The position numbers and the translations under genes were made by a program. From UMGS946 sp048421225 (GTDB taxonomy: Bacteria; Bacillota; Clostridia; Christensenellales; CAG-138): a stretch of 5,494 nt of DNA. Location: NCBI GenBank assembly GCA_048421225.1, contig DBFNRV010000048.1:1-5494 (forward strand), written 5' to 3'. The notes under the pieces are model-generated. The model searched no databases. It saw nothing but the letters and a program-made list of their open reading frames with translations, and was not told the origin of the DNA. Within the stretch, counting starts at the first letter, position 1. Each line of letters opens with the position of its first letter. This document shows positions 1 to 4,068 of this stretch, piece by piece.

Positions 1-362
1 AATCCACGCACCCGCTGGGGGTGCGACAGGATTATGCACATTGTTACGATTATGCCATAAAATTTCAATCCACGCACCCGCTGGGGGTGCGACGTAAGCT
101 AGATCAATAAGCCCTTTATAGCCAAGCTGATTTCAATCCACGCACCCGCTGGGGGTGCGACACCAAACAAGCCAGAGCACCCAAGGGGGCGACCATTTCA
201 ATCCACGCACCCGCTGGGGGTGCGACGTTCAGTGTCCCAACAACTTACGTAGAGGTTGACGGAATTTCAATCCACGCACCCGCTGGGGGTGCGACTTTGT
301 TCACCTCACGATATACGGTAGTTCTTTTGGATTTCAATCCACGCACCCGCTGGGGGTGCGAC
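1..362 (-). CRISPR. CRISPR array, type I-C-like repeats, leader-proximal end
   Basis: A 32-nt repeat occurs at 62-93, 130-161, 195-226, 264-295 and 331-362, all identical, with a 27-nt copy at 1-27 cut by the window edge. Spacers lie at 28-61 (34 nt), 94-129 (36), 162-194 (33), 227-263 (37) and 296-330 (35). On the minus strand the repeat begins GTCGCACCCCC and ends GTGGATTGAAAT. It can form a 7-bp stem, CGCACCC with GGGTGCG, around a CCAGC loop. This sequence, length and hairpin are typical of subtype I-C, whose pre-crRNA is cut by a Cas5-family nuclease to leave an ATTGAAAY-type 5' handle. That polarity means transcription runs leftward and the newest spacer is 296-330. The perfect repeats argue for an intact leader-end array. 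The subtype is inferred from the repeat alone, because no cas gene is in the window. Confidence 0.97.
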
Positions 363-540
363 TGCAAAAACCATGCAATATAATTAATTATAAAGCCAAA
401 TATGAGTATTATTATACAACACTCACGTGTTTATTACATTTTCTGGGTAGGAAAGCTGCAATTTAACCATTATATAAATCAATCTTGGGTGCGAATCTCT
501 TTTTGGGGGAATGTACGCTTATGATTCGCATCTTAGTTAT
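363..540 (-). promoter_or_regulatory. Putative CRISPR leader
   Basis: This AT-rich stretch directly abuts the repeat end expected to be leader-proximal from repeat polarity. Next to the repeat is TGCA-AAAACCA-TGCA (363-377), then a perfect 14-bp palindrome TATAATTAATTATA (379-392). A minus-strand -10 box TATAAT lies at 411-416, with a weak -35 ATGTAA at 434-439 (17-bp spacer), and could drive pre-crRNA transcription. Further out, GGGTGCGA (487-494) matches eight bases of the repeat. TGCGAATC (490-497) pairs with GATTCGCA (523-530). The right boundary is approximate. Confidence 0.6.
411..439 (-). promoter_or_regulatory. Possible pre-crRNA promoter in the leader
   Basis: On the minus strand, a consensus -10 TATAAT (411-416) is preceded at 17 bp by ATGTAA (434-439), which matches only three of six -35 positions. 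The predicted start, near 404, is about 40 bases before the first repeat. A second TATAAT at 387-392 lies inside the leader palindrome and is an alternative -10 with no better -35. Confidence 0.35.
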
Positions 541-542
541 TT

Positions 543-1322
543 CATACTTTGTATAATTATAGCTTCCTATTTAATATAGGTGTAAGTCAGCGTATATTAT
601 GCCGTTTGCGCCTTCCTTCCAGGTCTTTTTATATTGGGCTCTAATTACCTAAGTTTTAACTTCTGACTCTATAGAAATAGCGATGATCCAAAAGCTAGTC
701 ACAGCCCGCATACTACCGACTCCTTATATATTGCAGTCCAATTATTCAAAATAGGCGTACAACTTCTAATACGATGTTATCATATATGTGCTTTACTTAT
801 CAATAGCTTAATGCCAATTTTCATCCGCTCAAAATCATCTATAATGGGCCTTAAGAAGCTCTCTGCCAACAAGAATAGCGGGTTGATCGAAAAAGTATCG
901 TTTAGCTTAACCTGATGATTTAAGGCCTTATCACCGCCTACGCAATAAAGCCTATATACCTCAATTCGGTTGACCCATTGCGGTTATGTAAAGTTGGAGT
1001 TGTGGATAAATACCCGTATGCCCCAGGCCGCTTAACCGCTGATGATTTTCCCTTAGTATTGTCTTCGACCATCTTTTCTATGTTCCAAACCGGCTCAATG
1101 TTGTTTCCCGCATAGCGCCGTTTTAGGTGAAATCCTGATGCCTTGCCGTGCTTGCGGATCAGTTGCGCTGCTCCATAGCAAGCATTATATTGGTTTGCCT
1201 TTCTAACAGCCCCGCTTGTTTGCCCCACACTCAATAAATACGTTATTATATACGTACGCCGATCATATACACGTCCTTCCAACCTAGCTTCAACAGCAGG
1301 GCGTTATTTTTTTATTGACGCG
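543..1322. other. Stretch without a recognisable gene
   Basis: This region separates the CRISPR leader from the Fe-S protein gene. Its left part is AT-rich and dense in stops in all frames. Its right part (about 780-1282) has overlapping open frames: minus 938-1282 (TTG start), minus 780-983 (67 codons, another frame), and an opposing plus-strand frame at about 924-1109. None resembles a family I know. In particular, I find nothing like Cas1, Cas2 or Cas4, which in type I-C loci usually lie on this side of the array. A 20-codon frame with a good ribosome binding site lies at 649-711. I see no tRNA, rRNA or terminal inverted repeats of an insertion sequence. Eroded coding DNA or an unannotated RNA would both fit. 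Confidence 0.5.
938..1282 (-). CDS. Doubtful ORF, unrecognised
   Basis: I do not recognise this 114-residue frame. It starts at TTG (1282), preceded by only a poor GAAGCTAGG purine stretch. It has no signal peptide, membrane segment or known motif. The product would be basic in its middle part (IRKHGKASGFHLKRR). The opposite strand is also open over much of the same region. A second minus-strand frame (780-983) overlaps its 3' end by about 46 bases, so one indel could join them into a protein of roughly 170 residues. Real gene, gene remnant and chance opening are all possible; chance or remnant is more likely, given the weak start and the stop-rich DNA downstream. Confidence 0.18.
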   Translation of the reverse strand: MEGRVYDRRTYIITYLLSVGQTSGAVRKANQYNACYGAAQLIRKHGKASGFHLKRRYAGNNIEPVWNIEKMVEDNTKGKSSAVKRPGAYGYLSTTPTLHNRNGSTELRYIGFIA

Positions 1323-2015
1323 CTAATCGACAACCCTTCCGTCTGTGGATATGGTTATAACCTGCCATGGAATGAATTTGCCGCTCTTCTGAAGCGCGCT
1401 CTTTACAGCCGATTCAATACCGCCGCAACAGGGGACCTCCATACGCACGGCGGTTACATTACGGATATTATTGTTTGTGATTATATCCTTAAGTTTTTCA
1501 GTATAATCAACTCCATCCAGCTTGGGGCATCCGATGAGCGTTATCCTATTTTTAATAAAGTCATTATGGAAGTTTCCATAGGCGTATGCCGTACAGTCCG
1601 CGGCGATGAGAAGCTCTGAATCCTCAAAATAGGGTGCGTTGGCTGGAACAAGCTTTATTTGTATGGGCCATTGCGACAGCCTGGAATCGGCAGTCACTCT
1701 GGATGGGAACTCGCGGCAATCCCTTTTGATTTCCTTTGCGTGTGTACCCGGGCAGCCGCAGGCAAGCGGCCTTTCCGTAAGCCTTTTATTTCCCTGCACG
1801 GCCTTTTCATCATAGGCGGCCGCCTCCCGCTCCACAAAGGTAATCGCCCCTGTCGGACATTCGGGAAGGCAGGTCCCCAGTCCATCGCAGTAATCGTCGC
1901 GCATGAGCCTCGCCTTTCCATTTACCATGCTTATGGCGCCCTCGTGGCATGCCTGGGCGCAGCGGCCGCATCCGTTGCACTTATCATCGTCTATGTGTAT
2001 AATTCTGCGTATCAT
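1323..2015 (-). CDS. 4Fe-4S binding protein with Cys-rich C-terminal domain
   Basis: A 230-residue cytoplasmic iron-sulfur protein, probably an electron carrier or redox partner. Its N-terminus is a bacterial ferredoxin-like domain. Motif 1 is C13-x2-C16-x2-C19-x3-C23. Motif 2 is C43-x5-C49-x3-C53-P, where the usual second cysteine of a CxxCxxCxxxCP motif is Leu46. The middle has C86-G-C88-P and C100. The C-terminal domain carries D140-C141 near A138-A139, I161-G-C163-P-K and a V194-P-C196-C197-G-G motif. As I recall, clostridial homologues share this architecture and often sit near Crp/Fnr regulators and hybrid-cluster protein genes; their exact reaction is unknown to me. The start ATG (2015-2013) shares one base with the TAA of the upstream flavoprotein gene, and GGGAGG (2024-2029) lies 8 bases before it, implying translational coupling. 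There are no membrane segments. Confidence 0.9.
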   Translation of the reverse strand: MIRRIIHIDDDKCNGCGRCAQACHEGAISMVNGKARLMRDDYCDGLGTCLPECPTGAITFVEREAAAYDEKAVQGNKRLTERPLACGCPGTHAKEIKRDCREFPSRVTADSRLSQWPIQIKLVPANAPYFEDSELLIAADCTAYAYGNFHNDFIKNRITLIGCPKLDGVDYTEKLKDIITNNNIRNVTAVRMEVPCCGGIESAVKSALQKSGKFIPWQVITISTDGRVVD

Positions 2016-2512
2016 TACTCAATCCTCCCAGATTTTATTTCTTTTCCATTCTCATCATACTTCTTGCGTTTTCCCGATATCATGTCTATCGTTATACGCC
2101 ACACCGCCGTTTTGAAAAGGCTCCTTTTTATCTCTCGATCAAACGCGTCCATGTTAAGCGGCGTGTGCCTTTCACACAGCCGCCGAAGCGCCGAAACCTT
2201 TTCGGCTTCATCGGTCACCTCTGAAGCGTTCCCAAATAATATCGCGGATTCATACTCGGTTGAAAATTCATCTTCCATGCGGTGGGTGTCCCCTACGCAG
2301 GCGACGCATACGCGCGGGTTTTGCCTGAGCGCGTCGGTTTTCTTCCCATCCCTGGCGCAATGGAAGTAAACGGCGTCCTCAATGCGCACAATGGAGATTG
2401 GAACGCAGTATGGGGTCTGATCCAAAGGCGTTACCGACAGCACAGCATACTCGCATTTATCTACCACCGCAAGCGCGAACCGTTCATTCATTTCCCTATC
2501 CTTCCTTCGCAT
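2015..2512 (-). CDS. Nim-like pyridoxamine 5'-phosphate oxidase family flavoprotein
   Basis: A 165-residue protein of the FMN-binding split-barrel (pyridoxamine 5'-phosphate oxidase-like) fold, closest to the NimA / 5-nitroimidazole reductase-related group. Recognisable parts are the N-terminal MRRKDREM, EYAVLSV (21-27), PYCVPISIV (34-42), VYFHCARDGKKTDALRQNPRV (about 48-68, with His51 at the Nim-type histidine position), the VGDT turn (73-76), TEYESAILFG (85-94) and a C-terminal ISGKRKKY (145-152). Family members bind FMN, and some reduce nitro groups; the substrate here is unknown. I chose ATG 2512 because a full AAGGAGG (2521-2527) lies 8 bases upstream and the family consensus starts MRRKDRE. 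A GTG at 2521 overlaps that site and is unlikely. It is first in a two-gene operon with the Fe-S protein, a plausible electron donor, and is divergent from a Crp/Fnr regulator. Length is normal and no truncation is visible. Confidence 0.93.
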   Translation of the reverse strand: MRRKDREMNERFALAVVDKCEYAVLSVTPLDQTPYCVPISIVRIEDAVYFHCARDGKKTDALRQNPRVCVACVGDTHRMEDEFSTEYESAILFGNASEVTDEAEKVSALRRLCERHTPLNMDAFDREIKRSLFKTAVWRITIDMISGKRKKYDENGKEIKSGRIE

Positions 2513-2520
2513 TAGATACA

Positions 2521-2527
2521 CCTCCTT
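2521..2527 (-). promoter_or_regulatory. Ribosome binding site deciding the flavoprotein start
   Basis: AAGGAGG on the minus strand, 8 bases before ATG 2512. It overlaps the in-frame GTG codon at 2521, which argues that the longer reading is not used. It also overlaps the -35 of the divergent promoter (2526-2531). Confidence 0.85.
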
Positions 2528-2554
2528 GATCTCTATATTGAATTTTATTATAAT
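2526..2554 (+). promoter_or_regulatory. Promoter of the Crp/Fnr regulator gene
   Basis: TTGATC (2526-2531) and a perfect TATAAT (2549-2554) are separated by 17 bp, a good sigma-A-type promoter. The predicted start, near 2561, gives a leader of about 37 nt before ATG 2598. An imperfect dyad (2555-2571) covers the start site, so repression by a dimeric factor, perhaps the gene product itself, is plausible. Confidence 0.6.
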
Positions 2555-2575
2555 ACAGTCATTAAGTCTGTCGCA
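2547..2575 (-). promoter_or_regulatory. Probable promoter of the flavoprotein/Fe-S operon
   Basis: Minus-strand TATAAT at 2547-2552 shares four bases with the opposing -10 box. At 17 bp upstream is TGCGAC (2570-2575), a very poor -35, so the promoter may need an activator. The predicted start, near 2540, leaves about 28 nt before ATG 2512. Confidence 0.4.
2555..2571. promoter_or_regulatory. Imperfect dyad, candidate operator
   Basis: ACAG-N9-CTGT, with three of the five inner positions apart from the centre also supporting symmetry (C/G and T/A pair, T/T and A/A do not). It lies between the divergent promoters, across the predicted start of the regulator gene and just upstream of the -10 box of the flavoprotein operon. 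It matches neither the Crp (TGTGA-N6-TCACA) nor the Fnr (TTGAT-N4-ATCAA) consensus, so assigning it to the adjacent regulator rests on position only. Confidence 0.3.
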
Positions 2576-2597
2576 TATACAACGAAATGGGGTTTTT

Positions 2598-3308
2598 ATG
2601 ATAAAAAATCTTGACGTGATAAAAAAATCCGAGCTGTTCGCTGGAATTGAAGGGCATGATATAGAGTCTATGCTCGAATGCCTTCAGGCAAGGGAAGCAA
2701 AATATCTTAAAAATGAGCACGTCCTGCGCGCGGGTGAACCCGCGGGATTCATGGGACTGCTGCTTGAAGGCAGCGCGTTTATAACACAGGAGGATTTTTG
2801 GGGAAACAGGAATATTGTTTCAAAGGTCGCCCCAGGCCAGCTGTTCGCCGAGGCGTTCGCCTGTGTCCCGGAAACTAAGCTAAATGTCAGCGTGGTTGCG
2901 GCGCGTCCCTCATCGGCGCTGCTTATCAGCGTTCGCCGCGTTCTGTCGCCGTGCGGCTCCGGATGCGCATTTCATGCCCGCGTGATAAGAAACCTGTTAT
3001 CAGATTTGGCCGCAAAAAACCTGCGATTAAACGAAAAGCTTGCCCATATGGCACAGCGCACCATAAGAAAGAAACTGCTGTCCTATCTATCCTCGGAAGC
3101 TATCAAAACCGGAGCCGCATTTTTCAACATCCCTTTTAACCGTCAGCAGCTTGCGGATTACCTGTCCGTAGACCGGAGCGCATTATCCAATGAATTATCT
3201 AAAATGCGCGCTGAAGGCATACTGTCATTTGAAAAAAACCGCTTTAAACTTAACGGCGGCTACGCTCCTGATAAGGGCATGGCCCGGTTTTGGCCGGAAC
3301 CGAATTAG
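2598..3308 (+). CDS. Crp/Fnr family transcriptional regulator
   Basis: A 236-residue DNA-binding regulator. The N-terminal cyclic-nucleotide-binding-type beta-barrel spans about residues 11-115, with G46-E-P-A-G50 and G80-Q-L-F-A-E85 at the turns of the fold. A long dimerisation helix follows (about 124-150). The Crp-type winged helix runs about 150-218, with recognition region FNRQQLADYLSVDRSALSNE (180-199) and wing EGILSFEKNRFKL. The N-terminus lacks the four-Cys cluster of classical Fnr. C119-G-S-G-C123 sits at the barrel/helix junction, and C28 and C89 are also present. The effector is unknown; heme, a redox change of the cysteines or a small ligand are all possible. ATG 2598 is chosen because the product then begins in the normal place; GGGG (2589-2592) is its modest ribosome binding site, and the 24 codons upstream are hydrophobic leader DNA. 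The last 18 residues exceed the usual family end. It is divergent from the flavoprotein/Fe-S operon, its likely target. Confidence 0.93.
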   Translation: MIKNLDVIKKSELFAGIEGHDIESMLECLQAREAKYLKNEHVLRAGEPAGFMGLLLEGSAFITQEDFWGNRNIVSKVAPGQLFAEAFACVPETKLNVSVVAARPSSALLISVRRVLSPCGSGCAFHARVIRNLLSDLAAKNLRLNEKLAHMAQRTIRKKLLSYLSSEAIKTGAAFFNIPFNRQQLADYLSVDRSALSNELSKMRAEGILSFEKNRFKLNGGYAPDKGMARFWPEPN

Positions 3309-3314
3309 TTCCGG
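3294..3314. repeat. Inverted repeat spanning the regulator stop codon
   Basis: CCGGAAC (3294-3300) and GTTCCGG (3308-3314) form a perfect 7-bp stem with a 7-nt loop that includes most of the TAG stop (3306-3308). No U-tract follows, so it is not a standard terminator, but it may stabilise the mRNA end. Confidence 0.5.
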
Positions 3315-3400
3315 ATTAGAATTGATCATACTTACCATAACGCGCTTCTAATTGGCATATATGATCAGACTGGTCTCAGACTGAGGGGCTTTTCATTGGG

Positions 3401-3430
3401 ACGCGCCAGCCCGACAGCGCGTTTTATTTA
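3401..3430 (+). terminator. Rho-independent terminator of the regulator gene
   Basis: ACGCGC (3401-3406) pairs perfectly with GCGCGT (3417-3422) around a 10-nt loop, followed by TTTATTTA. The U-rich side is to the right, so it acts on plus-strand transcripts, about 93 nt after the regulator stop. Confidence 0.7.
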
Positions 3431-3481
3431 TATGAAGCGCCGCGCCTGTTTTTCAAGGGGCGTATCATACGCTAAACCTAC

Positions 3482-3518
3482 TATAAACGCCGCTCCGCGG
3501 GGATAAGCTTAGAGCGGC
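3482..3518 (-). terminator. Possible terminator of the acetyltransferase-dut operon
   Basis: GCCGCTC and GAGCGGC (3489-3495 and 3512-3518) form a perfect 7-bp stem with a 16-nt loop. Read leftward it is followed by GTTTATAG, a weak U-tract. It lies about 60 nt after the dut stop, in the convergent gap. The loop is long and the tail poor, so the call is tentative. Confidence 0.35.
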
Positions 3519-3578
3519 CACGCTTTTAAAGGCAATATTTAAGGGGCGGCAGCGCCTGATAATGGATTCTTTGCGGGT

Positions 3579-4019
3579 TTAAGACGGAGCGTCCATACCG
3601 GTTGATCCAAATCCGCCGGCGCCGCGCTCCGTTTCTTCGGATACCGCGCCCTCAACGGTCGTAGCGGTATACACCGGCTTCAACACCAACTGCGCTATTC
3701 TTGCCCCTATTTCGATTTTGTACGCCTCGCGTCCGTGGTTTATTAAAATTACGCCTATTTCACCGCGGTAGCCCTCATCGATTGTCCCTGGAGAGTTTAA
3801 TACGGTAATCCCGTGTTTAAGCGAAAGCCCGCTTCTTGGCCTGACCTGCAGCTCGGTGCCCTGCGGCAGCCGTGCGCGCAGGCCGGTGCGGACCAGCTTT
3901 ATCTCGCCTGGCGACAGCTCGCATTCGTCCACCGAGCACAGATCCATTCCAGCATCGCCTTTGTGGGCGTATTCGGGGATGCGGGCCTGGGAATCAATCT
4001 TTTCAAATACAATTTTCAT
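3579..4019 (-). CDS. dut: dUTP diphosphatase (dUTPase)
   Basis: A 146-residue trimeric-type dUTPase that hydrolyses dUTP to dUMP and pyrophosphate, keeping uracil out of DNA and feeding dTMP synthesis. All five family motifs are present in order: I, AGMDL (23-27); II, RPRSGLSLKHG (60-70), with the phosphate-contacting Ser63; III, GTIDEGYRGEIG (78-89), with catalytic Asp81 and uracil-stacking Tyr84; IV, ARIAQLVL (106-113); V, RGAGGFGSTG (132-141), the flexible P-loop-like C-terminal arm. Length is normal for a bacterial trimeric enzyme. AGGAG (4026-4030) lies 6 bases before the ATG. The gene follows the Eis-like acetyltransferase by 49 bp with no terminator between, so they are probably co-transcribed; no functional link between them is apparent. 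Phages also carry dut, but nothing else here is phage-like, so a housekeeping copy is the simpler reading. Confidence 0.97.
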   Translation of the reverse strand: MKIVFEKIDSQARIPEYAHKGDAGMDLCSVDECELSPGEIKLVRTGLRARLPQGTELQVRPRSGLSLKHGITVLNSPGTIDEGYRGEIGVILINHGREAYKIEIGARIAQLVLKPVYTATTVEGAVSEETERGAGGFGSTGMDAPS

Positions 4020-4068
4020 GTCTTTCTCCTGAGTTCTATTTAAAGCCTTTCATATTGAAGCATGCACG

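Noticed and set aside
1298..1322. Possible terminator after the Fe-S protein gene
   Set aside because: The GCGT...ACGC pairing is only four base pairs around an A-rich loop, and no U-tract follows in the leftward direction.
363..1322. Group II intron or insertion sequence in the gene-free stretch
   Set aside because: I could not find a domain V-like hairpin, a reverse transcriptase or transposase motif, or terminal inverted repeats.
1659..2369. Long plus-strand open frame (236 codons)
   Set aside because: It lies antisense to the Fe-S protein and flavoprotein genes, both with clear families and ribosome binding sites; its translation has no recognisable motif.
3323..3330. TTGATCA-like sequence as an Fnr box
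   Set aside because: It lacks the TTGAT-N4-ATCAA spacing and lies downstream of the gene rather than at a promoter.
3432..3506. Plus-strand 24-codon ORF starting MKRRACFSRG in the convergent gap
   Set aside because: No ribosome binding site, it starts right after a terminator, and it overlaps the hairpin assigned to the opposing operon.
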